NCBI RefSeq assembly: GCF_003852235.1
Contig: NZ_CP027732.1
Coordinates: 3,782,001-3,846,000, forward strand
Direction of reading: 5' to 3'
From: Pseudomonas sp. R4-35-07
GTDB taxonomy: Bacteria > Pseudomonadota > Gammaproteobacteria > Pseudomonadales > Pseudomonadaceae
DNA: 64,000 nucleotides
Shown here: positions 36,569 through 47,470 of the stretch, piece by piece
How the letters are laid out: every line of letters starts with the position of its first letter
Numbering within the stretch: position 1 is the first letter of the stretch
Made by a program: the position numbers and the translations under genes
Notes under the pieces: model-generated
What the model was told of the DNA's origin: nothing
The model's input: the letters and a program-made list of their open reading frames with translations, nothing else
Database searches by the model: none

Positions 36569-36643
36569 TATCGGGGGCAAGCCCCCTCTCACACTTGAAT
36601 GTGTTCACAGGTCAAAATGTGGGAGGGGGCTTGCCCCCGATAG
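36569..36643. repeat. REPIN between asd and its paralogue
   Basis: Two inverted REPs of the GTGGGAGGGGGCTTGCCCCCGAT type (left arm 36569-36594, right arm 36619-36643) are separated by a short spacer. The left arm has one change (CTCTCACAC). Confidence 0.9.
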
Positions 36644-36665
36644 CGTCCGAAAGAACAATAAAAAA

Positions 36666-36692
36666 CCCCGCGCCTGTCACCAGAACGCGGGG
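36666..36692 (-). terminator. Terminator of asd
   Basis: A 7-bp stem CCCCGCG/CGCGGGG with a 13-nt loop is followed on the minus strand by a T run. It lies just after the asd stop at 36714. Confidence 0.85.
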
Positions 36693-36713
36693 CTCTTCAA
36701 AGCCTGCAAGCGA

Positions 36714-37826
36714 TCAACGCTCCAGCAGAATCCGCAGCATGCGACGCAACGGCTCAGCCGCGCCCCACAACAGCTGGTCGCCCACGGTGAACGCACCGAG
36801 GAACTGGCTGCCCATGTTCAGCTTGCGCAGGCGGCCCACCGGTACATTCAGGGTGCCGGTAACCTTGGTTGGGCTCAGCTCCTGCATGCTGATCTCACGG
36901 TTGTTCGGCACCAGCTTGACCCAGGGGTTGTGCTGGCTGATCAGCCCTTCGATATCGGCAATCGGCACGTCTTTGTTCAGCTTGATGGTCAACGCCTGGC
37001 TATGGCAGCGCATGGCGCCAATGCGTACGCAGATGCCGTCCACCGGGATCGGGTTCTTGAAGCGCCCGAGGATCTTGTTGGTCTCGGCCTGGGCCTTCCA
37101 CTCTTCGCGGCTCTGGCCGTTCGGCAGTTCCTTATCGATCCACGGGATCAGGCTACCGGCCAACGGCACGCCGAAGTTTTCGGTCGGATAGGCGTCGCTG
37201 CGCATGGCTTCGGCCACGCGGCGGTCGATATCGAGGATCGCACTGGCTGGGTCGGCCAGTTGATCGGCCACCGCTGCGTGGGTTGCGCCCATCTGCTTGA
37301 TCAGCTCTCGCATGTTCTGTGCACCGGCGCCGGAGGCCGCCTGGTAGGTCATGGCGCTCATCCACTCGACCAGGCCGGCTTCGAACAAGCCACCCAGGCC
37401 CATCAGCATCAGGCTGACGGTGCAATTGCCGCCGACGTAGTTCCGGGTGCCGGCATCCAGTTGCTGGTCGATGACCTTGCGGTTGACCGGGTCGAGGATG
37501 ATCACCGCATCGTCCTGCATGCGCAGGCTCGACGCGGCGTCGATCCAGTAGCCCTGCCAGCCGGCTTCGCGCAGCTTGGGGAAGACTTCGCTGGTGTAGT
37601 CGCCGCCCTGGCACGTCAGGATCACATCGAGGGTCTTCAGCTCTTCAATGCTATAGGCGTCTTTGAGCGGGGCAATGTCCTTGCCCACGGACGGCCCTTG
37701 GCCACCTACGTTCGAAGTGGTGAAAAACACCGGCTCGATAAGATCGAAATCCTGCTCTTCCAGCATCCGCTGCATGAGCACGGAACCGACCATACCGCGC
37801 CAACCGATCAGACCTACACGTTTCAT
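36714..37826 (-). CDS. asd: Aspartate-semialdehyde dehydrogenase
   Basis: This enzyme reduces aspartyl phosphate to the semialdehyde, leading to Lys, Met, Thr and diaminopimelate. The 370-residue protein has [18 protein letters not shown] at the N-terminus, the catalytic Cys in [15 protein letters not shown], and [13 protein letters not shown]. Both active-site motifs are intact, in contrast to the neighbouring paralogue. It follows leuB by 64 bp. Confidence 0.97.
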   Translation of the reverse strand: MKRVGLIGWRGMVGSVLMQRMLEEQDFDLIEPVFFTTSNVGGQGPSVGKDIAPLKDAYSIEELKTLDVILTCQGGDYTSEVFPKLREAGWQGYWIDAASSLRMQDDAVIILDPVNRKVIDQQLDAGTRNYVGGNCTVSLMLMGLGGLFEAGLVEWMSAMTYQAASGAGAQNMRELIKQMGATHAAVADQLADPASAILDIDRRVAEAMRSDAYPTENFGVPLAGSLIPWIDKELPNGQSREEWKAQAETNKILGRFKNPIPVDGICVRIGAMRCHSQALTIKLNKDVPIADIEGLISQHNPWVKLVPNNREISMQELSPTKVTGTLNVPVGRLRKLNMGSQFLGAFTVGDQLLWGAAEPLRRMLRILLER

Positions 37827-37890
37827 CGCAACTACACCTTGTTAAAAAGTGGGCCGCCTTGCAGCGATAACTGCAAGCGGGCCCGAGAGA

Positions 37891-38973
<1,083 letters not shown>

Positions 38974-39026
38974 GGGTTCCTCATTTCATCGAGCGACCTG
39001 CCCTTGGGCAGGTCGGAAAAAATCAA

Positions 39027-39791
39027 TCAGCGTTCGGCCCACGCCACCAGCACGTCGGTGCTGAAGGTGCCGTCGGCTTGAATTTCGTAATAATCGCGCA
39101 CTTCCTGGCCCATCGCCTGTTGCAACTCCAGGATCGCCGCGCGCAAGGCCGGCGGGGTGCGCATGCGCTCGACCCACGAGGTGTATTCCAGGCGCAGGCG
39201 TTGGCGGCTGCTGTTGCGTACATGCAAACCGGCTTCGCTGAGCTGGCGCATCCACTCGGCGGCAGAATAATCGCGCACATGGCTGGTGTCGCGCAGCACT
39301 TCAACGGTTTGCAGGTAAGTGTCCAGCAACGGGCTGCCCGGTGACAACACATCCACGAACGCCGCCACGCCACCGGGTTTGAGCACCCGACGCACTTCGC
39401 GCAGGGCCAGGCCGAGGTCGCTCCAATGGTGGGCGGAGTAGCGGCTGAACACGAAGTCGAATTCGCCATCGGCAAACGGCAGGCGTTCAGCCGCGCCGTT
39501 GACGGTGCTGATATTGGCCAAACCGCGATCTTGCGCAGCGGCGGCGACCACATCAAGCATCTGCTGAGACAGGTCATAGGCCACCACTTCCTTGACCAGC
39601 GGGGCAACCTGGAAGCTCACATGCCCGGCACCGCAGCCCAAGTCCAGCAGTCGCGCCGCGCCCTGCCCGACCAGTTCGGCCTGGAGCAGTGCGAATTCGG
39701 TGCCCTGGGCGTGCACGGCACTGCTCAGGTAGGCCGAGGCTTGCTCGCCGAATTGTTTTTGCACGACTTGGGTGTGGGCAGTGCTGGTCAT
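39027..39791 (-). CDS. Class I SAM-dependent methyltransferase
   Basis: This 254-residue methyltransferase of the UbiE/Methyltransf_11 style has the SAM motif LLDLGCGAGHVSFQVAPL (about residues 47-64), followed by VVAYDLSQQMLD and VFSRYSAHHW. The start MTSTAHTQVVQKQFG is at 39791; upstream residues in frame come from a REP element and are not protein. It lies between leuD and leuB, the same place as in other pseudomonads. The substrate is unknown. Confidence 0.9.
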   Translation of the reverse strand: MTSTAHTQVVQKQFGEQASAYLSSAVHAQGTEFALLQAELVGQGAARLLDLGCGAGHVSFQVAPLVKEVVAYDLSQQMLDVVAAAAQDRGLANISTVNGAAERLPFADGEFDFVFSRYSAHHWSDLGLALREVRRVLKPGGVAAFVDVLSPGSPLLDTYLQTVEVLRDTSHVRDYSAAEWMRQLSEAGLHVRNSSRQRLRLEYTSWVERMRTPPALRAAILELQQAMGQEVRDYYEIQADGTFSTDVLVAWAER

Positions 39792-39830
39792 GGGGGCTTT
39801 CCTTGGGTTTTGTGGTGTTAACACTGGCCT

Positions 39831-39897
39831 CATCGGGGGCAAGCCCCCTGCCACATTTGAAATGCGTACACCTGTGAGAGGGGGCTTGCCCCAGATG
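39831..39897. repeat. REPIN between leuD and the methyltransferase gene
   Basis: Left arm CATCGGGGGCAAGCCCCCTG and a right arm from 39873 (GTGAGAGGGGGCTTGCCCCAG) form a degenerate inverted pair. Both arms carry small changes from the main REP consensus. Confidence 0.85.
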
Positions 39898-39915
39898 GCG
39901 GCGGTCCTGCCTGCA

Positions 39916-40557
39916 TCAATCGCGAAACAACCAGGGCTGGCTCGCCCGGTGCCTGGTTTCAAACGCTGCAATCGCGTCGCCGTCCTGCAAAGTCAGGCCG
40001 ATATCGTCCAGGCCATTGATCAGGCAGTGCTTGCGAAAGGCATCCACCTCGAAGTGGTACACCTTGCCGTCCGGACGGGTCACGGTCTGCGCGGCCAGGT
40101 CCACGGTCAGTTGGTAGCCCACATTGGCTTCCACTTGCTGAAACAGCTCATCCACTTCGGCGTCGCTCAAGATGATCGGCAGCAAGCCGTTCTTGAAGCT
40201 GTTGTTGAAGAAGATGTCGGCGTAGCTCGGCGCGATGATGCTGCGAAAGCCATATTCTTCCAGGGCCCACGGCGCGTGTTCACGGCTGGAGCCGCAACCG
40301 AAGTTTTCCCGGGCCAGCAACACGCTGGCGCCCTGGTAACGCTCGGCGTTGAGCACGAAATCCTTGTTCAGCGGGCGCTTGGAGTTGTCCTGGTAGGCAT
40401 AGCCCACGTCCAGGTAGCGCCATTCGTCGAACAGGTTGGGGCCAAACCCGGTGCGCTGGATCGACTTCAAGAACTGCTTGGGGATGATCTGGTCGGTGTC
40501 CACGTTGGCACGGTCCAACGGCGCTACCAGACCGGTATGCTGGGTAAAAGCTCTCAT
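39916..40557 (-). CDS. leuD: 3-isopropylmalate dehydratase small subunit
   Basis: This 213-residue small subunit of isopropylmalate isomerase has the conserved [13 protein letters not shown], the active-site loop [15 protein letters not shown] and [18 protein letters not shown]. It pairs with LeuC, whose gene lies 11 bp upstream. Confidence 0.97.
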   Translation of the reverse strand: MRAFTQHTGLVAPLDRANVDTDQIIPKQFLKSIQRTGFGPNLFDEWRYLDVGYAYQDNSKRPLNKDFVLNAERYQGASVLLARENFGCGSSREHAPWALEEYGFRSIIAPSYADIFFNNSFKNGLLPIILSDAEVDELFQQVEANVGYQLTVDLAAQTVTRPDGKVYHFEVDAFRKHCLINGLDDIGLTLQDGDAIAAFETRHRASQPWLFRD

Positions 40558-40568
40558 CGGGTTTTCCT

Positions 40569-41987
40569 TTAGATCAATTCGCGAACGTCGATGAAACGAC
40601 CGTTGACGGCAGCGGCGGCAGCCATGGCCGGGCTGACCAGGTGGGTACGGCCACCGGCGCCCTGACGCCCTTCGAAGTTACGGTTGGAGGTCGATGCGCA
40701 ATGCTCGCCGGATTCCAACCGGTCCGGGTTCATCGCCAGGCACATGGAGCAGCCCGGCTCACGCCACTCGAAACCGGCTTCGAGGAAGATCTTGTCCAGG
40801 CCTTCGGCTTCGGCCTGGGCTTTGACCAACCCCGAACCTGGCACCACGATTGCCTGCTTGATGGTCGAGGCCACCTTGCGGCCCTTGGCGATCACGGCGG
40901 CGGCGCGCAGGTCTTCGATCCGCGAGTTGGTGCAGGAGCCGATGAACACGCGATCCAGCTGGATGTCGGTAATCGCCTGGTTGGCCTTCAGGCCCATGTA
41001 CTTGAGGGCGCGCTCGATGGAGCCGCGCTTGACCAGGTCGGTTTCCTGGGCCGGGTCCGGCACGTTCTGGTCGACGGCCAGCACCATTTCCGGTGATGTG
41101 CCCCAGCTGACTTGCGGTTTGATCTGGGTCGCGTCGAGCTCGACCACGGTGTCGAACACCGCATCGGCGTCGGACACAAGGTCTTTCCAGGCGTGCACCG
41201 CTGCGTCCCAATCGGCGCCTTTGGGCGCGAATGGGCGACCCTTGACGTATTCGATGGTTTTTTCGTCCGCTGCCACCATGCCCACGCGGGCACCGGCTTC
41301 GATGGACATGTTACAGATGGTCATGCGGCCTTCGATGGACAGGTCGCGAATGGCGCTGCCGGCGAACTCGATGGCATGCCCGTTACCGCCGGCGGTGCCG
41401 ATCTTGCCGATCACCGCCAGCACGATGTCCTTGGCCGTCACGCCGAACGGCAACTGGCCTTCGACGCGTACCAGCATGTTCTTCATCTTTTTGGCGACCA
41501 GGCACTGGGTAGCGAACACATGTTCCACCTCGGATGTGCCGATGCCATGGGCCAAGGCACCAAAGGCACCGTGGGTCGACGTGTGCGAGTCACCGCACAC
41601 CACCGTCATACCCGGCAAGGTCGCGCCCTGCTCCGGGCCGATCACGTGGACGATGCCTTGACGCACGTCATTCATCTTGAATTCGGTGATGCCATATTCG
41701 TCGCAATAGTCGTCGAGGGTCTGCACCTGCAAGCGCGACACGGTGTCGACAATGGCGTCGATCCCGCCCTTGCGCTCCGGGGTGGTCGGCACGTTGTGGT
41801 CCGGGGTGGCGATAATGGAGTCGACGCGCCATGGCTTGCGCCCGGCCAGCCGCAGGCCTTCGAACGCTTGGGGCGAGGTCACTTCATGGATGATGTGACG
41901 GTCGATGTAGATCAGCGACGACCCATCATCGCGCCGTTTCACTTCATGGGAATCCCAAAGCTTGTCGTAAAGCGTTTTGCCGGCCAT
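40569..41987 (-). CDS. leuC: 3-isopropylmalate dehydratase large subunit
   Basis: This 472-residue aconitase-family subunit has [17 protein letters not shown]. The [4Fe-4S] cysteines lie in [13 protein letters not shown] and [13 protein letters not shown]. It isomerises 2- to 3-isopropylmalate together with LeuD. A LysR-type gene is divergent, 140 bp away, and is the obvious regulator candidate. Confidence 0.97.
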   Translation of the reverse strand: MAGKTLYDKLWDSHEVKRRDDGSSLIYIDRHIIHEVTSPQAFEGLRLAGRKPWRVDSIIATPDHNVPTTPERKGGIDAIVDTVSRLQVQTLDDYCDEYGITEFKMNDVRQGIVHVIGPEQGATLPGMTVVCGDSHTSTHGAFGALAHGIGTSEVEHVFATQCLVAKKMKNMLVRVEGQLPFGVTAKDIVLAVIGKIGTAGGNGHAIEFAGSAIRDLSIEGRMTICNMSIEAGARVGMVAADEKTIEYVKGRPFAPKGADWDAAVHAWKDLVSDADAVFDTVVELDATQIKPQVSWGTSPEMVLAVDQNVPDPAQETDLVKRGSIERALKYMGLKANQAITDIQLDRVFIGSCTNSRIEDLRAAAVIAKGRKVASTIKQAIVVPGSGLVKAQAEAEGLDKIFLEAGFEWREPGCSMCLAMNPDRLESGEHCASTSNRNFEGRQGAGGRTHLVSPAMAAAAAVNGRFIDVRELI

Positions 41988-42127
41988 CAGTCGGTCCTCA
42001 TCAGCGGTGTTTCTTTGCGCCGGGCTTTTCTATAACCCTTTGGCTTGTGAGGCTGATGGTATGGCGCTAGATTAAATAACTCAAATTCATATTTTTCATG
42101 CTTTGGATTACCAACTGGAATACCACC

Positions 42128-43018
42128 ATGGACCTGGCCAACCTCAACGCCTTTATCGCCATCGCCGAGACCGGCAGCTTCTCCGGCGCCGGTGAGCGCC
42201 TGCACCTGACCCAACCGGCCATCAGCAAACGCATCGCCGGCCTGGAGCAACAATTGAAGGTGCGCCTGTTCGATCGCCTCGGCCGTGAAGTGGGCTTGAC
42301 CGAAGCCGGGCGGGCTTTGCTGCCGCGTGCTTATCAGATCCTGAACGTGCTGGACGACACCCGTCGCGCCCTGACCAACCTCACCGGAGAAGTCAGCGGG
42401 CGCCTCACCCTGGCGACCAGCCACCATATCGGCCTGCATCGCCTGCCGCCGGTCCTGCGTACCTTCACTCGGCAGTACCCGAACGTCGCGCTGGATATTC
42501 AATTCCTCGATTCAGAAGTGGCCTACGAAGAAATCCTCCACGGTCGCGCCGAAGTGGCAGTGATCACCCTGGCGCCCGAGCCGCATAACCTGGTGCGCGC
42601 GACGCCGGTATGGGACGACCCGCTGGATTTCGTGGTGGCCCCCGAACACAGCCTGATCAGCAACGGCTCCGTCAGCCTGGCCGATATCGCCGGGCACCCT
42701 GCGGTGTTTCCCGGAGGGAACACCTTTACCCACCATATTGTCAGCCGTCTATTCGAGGCCCAGGGGCTGACGCCGAACATCGCCATGAGCACCAACTACC
42801 TGGAGACGATCAAAATGATGGTGTCCATCGGCCTGGCCTGGAGCGTGTTGCCACGCACCATGCTCGACGCCCAGGTGGCAAGTATTGCTTTGCCGGGCAT
42901 ACAGCTCAGTCGCCAGCTAGGCTATATCGTGCACACCGAAAGGACGCTGTCGAACGCTGCGCGGGCTTTCATGAGCCTATTGGATGCACAGGTCGATCTG
43001 CCAGGGATACCGGCATGA
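42128..43018 (+). CDS. LysR-type regulator divergent from leuCD
   Basis: This 296-residue regulator has an N-terminal helix-turn-helix (LNAFIAIAETGSFSGAGERLHLTQPAI in part: SFSGAGERLHLTQ) and a LysR effector domain. The start at 42128 is the ATG after TACCACC; a further upstream codon at 42098 adds ten residues outside the family. The shared intergenic region is AT-rich, as is usual for LysR targets. Its likely ligand is 2-isopropylmalate or a leucine-pathway metabolite, but this is positional inference. Confidence 0.85.
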   Translation: MDLANLNAFIAIAETGSFSGAGERLHLTQPAISKRIAGLEQQLKVRLFDRLGREVGLTEAGRALLPRAYQILNVLDDTRRALTNLTGEVSGRLTLATSHHIGLHRLPPVLRTFTRQYPNVALDIQFLDSEVAYEEILHGRAEVAVITLAPEPHNLVRATPVWDDPLDFVVAPEHSLISNGSVSLADIAGHPAVFPGGNTFTHHIVSRLFEAQGLTPNIAMSTNYLETIKMMVSIGLAWSVLPRTMLDAQVASIALPGIQLSRQLGYIVHTERTLSNAARAFMSLLDAQVDLPGIPA

Positions 43019-43083
43019 CATTGTGCGGCCTCGGGTTTCAGGTAAACCGCGCTGTCTTCCATCGAGCCAAGGCCCTTTGAATA

Positions 43084-46000
43084 ATGCCCAACCCCGTTGA
43101 TTCCGTGCCACCGCTGCCCCGCATCTACGCCCTGGACCCTCAAGAGGCGGAACAACGCTGGGACAGCGCCCCGCAATTGCTGTCGGCACTCAATGCCGCG
43201 CGGCTGGGCGCATGGTGCTGGGAAATCGACACGGGCAAAATCAGCTGGTCGCGAGGCACTCAGGCATTGTTTGGCTACGACCCGCGCCAGCCGCTGCCCA
43301 ACGACCTCAATTACCTCGACCTGCTGGCACCGGAAGACCGTGCCCGCGTGGTACGGGCGTTTCATGCGGTGCTGGCCGGCGAACCGGTCGAACAGGCCAT
43401 GCATCACCGCATCCAGTGGCCCGATGGCAGCCTGCACTGGCTGGAAATCAATGGCAGCCTGGTGCCGGACAAAAACGGCAGGCGTCGGATGATCGGGGTG
43501 ATCCGCGAGATCACTCACCAGCGCGAGCGGGAACAGGCGCTCAGCCACTCTGAAAAGCGCTTCGCCACGCTCTTCCACCTGTGCCCGAACATGGTGCTGC
43601 TGACGCGTCAGGCCGACGGCCTGATCAGCGAGGCCAACCAGCATTTCGAGATGCTGTTCGGCTGGCCGGTAGCTCAAGCCATCGGCCGCACCACTCTGGA
43701 GCTGGGCCTGTGGCGTGACCCGGAGCAGCGCGCGCACCTGGTCAAGGCCACCCAGCGCAAAGGCGAATCCATCACCATGGAAGTGCAGTTCTGCGCCAGC
43801 AACGGCCAGATCCACGATGGCACGCTCAGCGCGCAAAAGGTCGAACTGGAGGGCGAGGCCTATCTGATCAGCACCTTCCTCGACACCACCGAGCGCAAAA
43901 ACGCCGAGCAAGCGCTGAAAGACAGTCAGGAACGCCTGGATCTGGCGCTGGACTCGGCGCAGCTGGGCACCTGGGACTGGCACATTCCCACCGGCATGCT
44001 CTACGGCTCGGCCCGCGCCGCCCAACTCCACGGCCTGCCGTGCGAACCCTTCCACGAGTCCTTCGATGCGTTTTTTGAAGGCATGTCCGATGCGGACCGC
44101 GAGGGCATGCGCCATGCCTACCGCAACCTGCGTGAAGGCCCGGGTGACAATTACCAGCTGACCTATCGCGTGCCGGTCGAGGACGGCAGCTCGCGCTATC
44201 TGGAAAGCCGCGCACGCCTGTATCGCGATGAATCCGGCAAGCCCCTGCGCATGGCGGGTACCTTGCTCGATATCACCGATCAGGTGGAGCGCGAACAACG
44301 CCTGAGTGCTTCCGAGGAGAAATTCGCCAGCCTGTTCCAGGCCAGCCCCGATCCAATCTGCGTCACCTGCCTGGACAGCGGCGCGTTTATCGAGATCAAC
44401 CCGGCATTCACCCAGACCTTTGGCTGGACCGCCGCGGAAGTGTTCGACAAAAGCGCCGAGCAGATCGGCTTGTGGGATGAGTCGAGCAAGCGCCTGCAAC
44501 GCATCGAGCGGGTGATTCGCGAGCAGTCATTGAGCAATGTGGCCATCGTGGTGCATGCCAAGAACGGCCAGAGCCTGACCTGCGTGATTTCCAGCCGCCT
44601 GGTCAAGGTCAATGAGCAGCCGTGCATCGTCACCACCCTGCGCGACATCACCCAGCAGCAACGCTCGGAGGCGGCGCTCAAGGCCAGTGAGGAGAAATTC
44701 GCCAAGGCCTTCCATTCCAGCCCCGATGCCATTTCGATCACCGAGCGCGACACGGGTCGATATGTGGAGGTCAATGACGGGTTTTGCCGCCTGACCGGCT
44801 ATCGCGCCGAAGAAGCCATCGGCCTCACCCTGTACCAGATTGGCATCTGGGCCGATGAAAACCAGCGTACCGCGCTGTTGGCCGAGCTGCAGATCAAGGG
44901 ACGTATCCATCATCTGGAAATGCTATGGCACAACAAACTGGGCGACGTGCTGGCGGTGGAGGTGTCGGTCGAACCGATCACCTTGAATGAAACGCCGTGC
45001 CTGCTACTGACCGCGCGTGACGTGAGCCTGTTGAAAAATGCCCAGGCCCAGATCCGCCACCTGGCTTATCACGACCCGCTGACCAACCTGCCCAACCGTG
45101 CGCTGCTGATGGACCGCCTGAGCCAGCAGATCGCCCTGCTCAAGCGCCACAACCTGCGCGGCGCCTTGCTGTTTCTCGACCTCGACCACTTCAAGCATAT
45201 CAACGACTCCCTCGGCCACCCGGTGGGCGACACCGTACTGAAAATCGTCACCGCACGCCTGGAAGCCAGCGTGCGCATGGAAGATACCGTGGCGCGCCTG
45301 GGCGGTGATGAGTTCGTGGTGCTGCTCAGCGGCCTGGAGGGCTCACGCACGCAAGTCAGCGGCCAGGTGCAGGAACTGGCCGATACCCTGCGCGAATTGC
45401 TCTCTGAGCCGATGTTCCTCGACGGCCACCGCCTGCAAGTAACGCCAAGCATCGGCGTGGCGTTGATCCCCGACCATGGCACCACGCCCGCCGATTTGCT
45501 CAAGCGCGCCGACATCGCCCTGTACCGCGCCAAGGATTCCGGGCGCAACACCATTCAGATGTTCCACAACAGCATGCAGAAAACCGCCAGCGAGCGCCTG
45601 CGCATGGAAACCGACCTGCGCCTGGCCTTGTCCCGCGGGGAGTTCAGTGTGCATTACCAGCCCCAGGTGGATGCGCGCGGCAACAAGATTGTCGGCGCCG
45701 AGGCTCTGGTGCGCTGGCAGCATCCCCAACTGGGTGCGCAATCGCCGGCCGAATTTATCAAGGTGCTGGAGGACAGCGGCTTGATCCTGGAGGTCGGCAC
45801 CTGGATCCTCGACGAAGCGTGCAGCGCATTTGCGCAGTTGATTGCCGACGGCCTGGTTGACCCGCTGAATTTCAGCCTGTGCGTGAATATCAGCCCCCGG
45901 CAGTTTCGCCAGAACGACTTCGTGGAACGGGTCGAGCGCAGCCTCACGCAGCACCAACTGCCCTACAGCTTGCTGAAGCTGGAAATCACTGAAGGCATCG

Positions 46001-46362
46001 TGATCCAGAACCTGGACGATACGGTGTTGAAAATGCGTCGCCTGAAAAAACTCGGCATAAGCTTTGCGATGGATGACTTTGGTACGGGCTACTCATCCCT
46101 GACTTACCTCAAGCGCCTGCCGGTGGACGCGTTGAAAATCGACCAGTCGTTCGTGCGCGACGCGACGCACGATCCCAATGACGCTGAAATCATCCGCGCC
46201 ATTGTCGCCATGGCCCGCAGCTTGAATCTGGAGGTGATTGCCGAAGGCGTGGAAACTGCCGAGCAACTGGCGTTCCTGCAAAAGCTCGGCTGCCATTTGT
46301 ACCAGGGGTATTTGCATAGTCGGCCATTGCCGATAGAGGGGTTCAGGCAGTTACTGAAATAG
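43084..46362 (+). CDS. Multi-PAS GGDEF-EAL cyclic-di-GMP protein
   Basis: This 1092-residue protein has no membrane helices. Five PAS/PAC modules start near residues 22, 156, 281, 412 and 536. A GGDEF domain follows with an intact G740-GDEF motif and an RMED inhibitory site exactly five residues before it. A C-terminal EAL domain has E873-A-L, VRWQHP and DDFGTGYSSL near residue 997. Both catalytic motifs look intact, so it could make and degrade cyclic-di-GMP. The signal is unknown; multiple cytosolic PAS domains suggest redox, light or small-ligand sensing. The ribosome site is weak. Confidence 0.92.
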   Translation: MPNPVDSVPPLPRIYALDPQEAEQRWDSAPQLLSALNAARLGAWCWEIDTGKISWSRGTQALFGYDPRQPLPNDLNYLDLLAPEDRARVVRAFHAVLAGEPVEQAMHHRIQWPDGSLHWLEINGSLVPDKNGRRRMIGVIREITHQREREQALSHSEKRFATLFHLCPNMVLLTRQADGLISEANQHFEMLFGWPVAQAIGRTTLELGLWRDPEQRAHLVKATQRKGESITMEVQFCASNGQIHDGTLSAQKVELEGEAYLISTFLDTTERKNAEQALKDSQERLDLALDSAQLGTWDWHIPTGMLYGSARAAQLHGLPCEPFHESFDAFFEGMSDADREGMRHAYRNLREGPGDNYQLTYRVPVEDGSSRYLESRARLYRDESGKPLRMAGTLLDITDQVEREQRLSASEEKFASLFQASPDPICVTCLDSGAFIEINPAFTQTFGWTAAEVFDKSAEQIGLWDESSKRLQRIERVIREQSLSNVAIVVHAKNGQSLTCVISSRLVKVNEQPCIVTTLRDITQQQRSEAALKASEEKFAKAFHSSPDAISITERDTGRYVEVNDGFCRLTGYRAEEAIGLTLYQIGIWADENQRTALLAELQIKGRIHHLEMLWHNKLGDVLAVEVSVEPITLNETPCLLLTARDVSLLKNAQAQIRHLAYHDPLTNLPNRALLMDRLSQQIALLKRHNLRGALLFLDLDHFKHINDSLGHPVGDTVLKIVTARLEASVRMEDTVARLGGDEFVVLLSGLEGSRTQVSGQVQELADTLRELLSEPMFLDGHRLQVTPSIGVALIPDHGTTPADLLKRADIALYRAKDSGRNTIQMFHNSMQKTASERLRMETDLRLALSRGEFSVHYQPQVDARGNKIVGAEALVRWQHPQLGAQSPAEFIKVLEDSGLILEVGTWILDEACSAFAQLIADGLVDPLNFSLCVNISPRQFRQNDFVERVERSLTQHQLPYSLLKLEITEGIVIQNLDDTVLKMRRLKKLGISFAMDDFGTGYSSLTYLKRLPVDALKIDQSFVRDATHDPNDAEIIRAIVAMARSLNLEVIAEGVETAEQLAFLQKLGCHLYQGYLHSRPLPIEGFRQLLK

Positions 46363-46428
46363 ATGTTGTTTGAAACACAGCATTGAAACTAATGCAGCCT
46401 GGGTTATCCCTGCCCAGGTGCATCACGG

Positions 46429-47385
46429 TCACATCAGTGCGACGGCATGACCATGCGTCGGGACTCGTCCCTGTTTCCCCCATAACTCCTCGCGGCCGTT
46501 GATGACGGCCACAGAATGCCCGGTCCGGTTGCACATGCCTATCTGCCCTTGGGCGAGCTCACGTACCGACACTCTTTTCATGTGGCCTTTCAACCCAAGG
46601 CGCAGAAAGCCTTCTCCCGGACCGCTCTCATCCTCTCCATCGTTCAGACTACGGATCGCGGCCTGAAAACTGCGACCGGCCGTACGATCGTTGTTTTCCA
46701 TCTGCGCACGCTTGGCGCTGACGGCGAACAGGAACTGAGCATCCTTCAGCATGCCTGTGTCAGGCCCGCTGAACTTGGCGCCCCGGGCGCCGTCCGCCAG
46801 CTCGCGGTCGGTCAATGTGAGCCGAAAGCCATCACGCATAAGCACCTGATAACCGTCGTTCGTCTTGGTCACCTCCTTGAAAATATCCGTGGGGCTTTGA
46901 CCGAATCGATACATCGCAGCCTTGATAGCCGACACTGTTACACAATTACCGTCCGGGCCCTGGCGGAAGCCACTCCAGATATTGTCCGGCTTCGCACCGC
47001 CGCGCTTGTTCGACAAACCCGGAATGTTCGCTGCGGCATCAGGCCTGGGTAATACCGGTTGAGGTGTTACCTGCGGAATAATAAGCGGGGGCAAAGGATT
47101 AGTGTTAGGAACATGCTTGTCTTTTTTATCAGCCACGAGAGCGAGCAGCTGAGTAAAGAGGGAATTAAATAAAGCCACAATTGCATTGACCAATGGCAAG
47201 TCAATCCCGACATTTGGCAAACTTTGCGATCTATCACCATATGCCATGACAGGCATTGTCCTGACCGACTCGCGACCGACATTGGGTCTGATCGCAGTTT
47301 CATTACTTGCAGTGAGTGCATCGATTGGCAGGGACGGCCTTACATCAATGACCCGCGCAATATTATTAATTGGAAAGAGTGACAT
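46429..47385 (-). CDS. Effector-like protein with a papain/calpain-type Cys-His signature
   Basis: This 318-residue protein has no signal peptide. Residues 1-120 are Pro/Asn-rich with one amphipathic helix (IVALFNSLFTQLLALVADKK). Residues 130-318 form a compact domain. In it, Gln142 precedes Cys148 by six (QGPDGNC, then VTVSAIKAAM), as in papain and calpain, and His290 sits in GHSVAVINGREELWG. The first 12 residues lack Asp/Glu and position 3 is Leu, as in many type III effectors. The ATG at 47385 follows GGAGA by five bases. It is the second gene of a pair and the probable promoter resembles a hrp box. Similar uncharacterised Pseudomonas proteins exist as far as I recall; protease activity is a hypothesis. 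Confidence 0.7.
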   Translation of the reverse strand: MSLFPINNIARVIDVRPSLPIDALTASNETAIRPNVGRESVRTMPVMAYGDRSQSLPNVGIDLPLVNAIVALFNSLFTQLLALVADKKDKHVPNTNPLPPLIIPQVTPQPVLPRPDAAANIPGLSNKRGGAKPDNIWSGFRQGPDGNCVTVSAIKAAMYRFGQSPTDIFKEVTKTNDGYQVLMRDGFRLTLTDRELADGARGAKFSGPDTGMLKDAQFLFAVSAKRAQMENNDRTAGRSFQAAIRSLNDGEDESGPGEGFLRLGLKGHMKRVSVRELAQGQIGMCNRTGHSVAVINGREELWGKQGRVPTHGHAVALM

Positions 47386-47470
47386 AGAGTTCTCCACACA
47401 GGCATCTCCTCGAAATGAACTTTCGAAAAGATGCCTGCACTTATAAAAGATTGAAACGCGACAGCTATCG

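Noticed and set aside
39792..39971. N-terminal extension of the methyltransferase
   Set aside because: The in-frame residues come from the REPIN at 39831-39897; the start MTSTAHTQVV at 39791 fits the domain boundary.
42922..44499. A 525-codon open frame antisense to the LysR gene end and the PAS protein
   Set aside because: It spans two well-supported genes on the opposite strand and has no ribosome site or domain.
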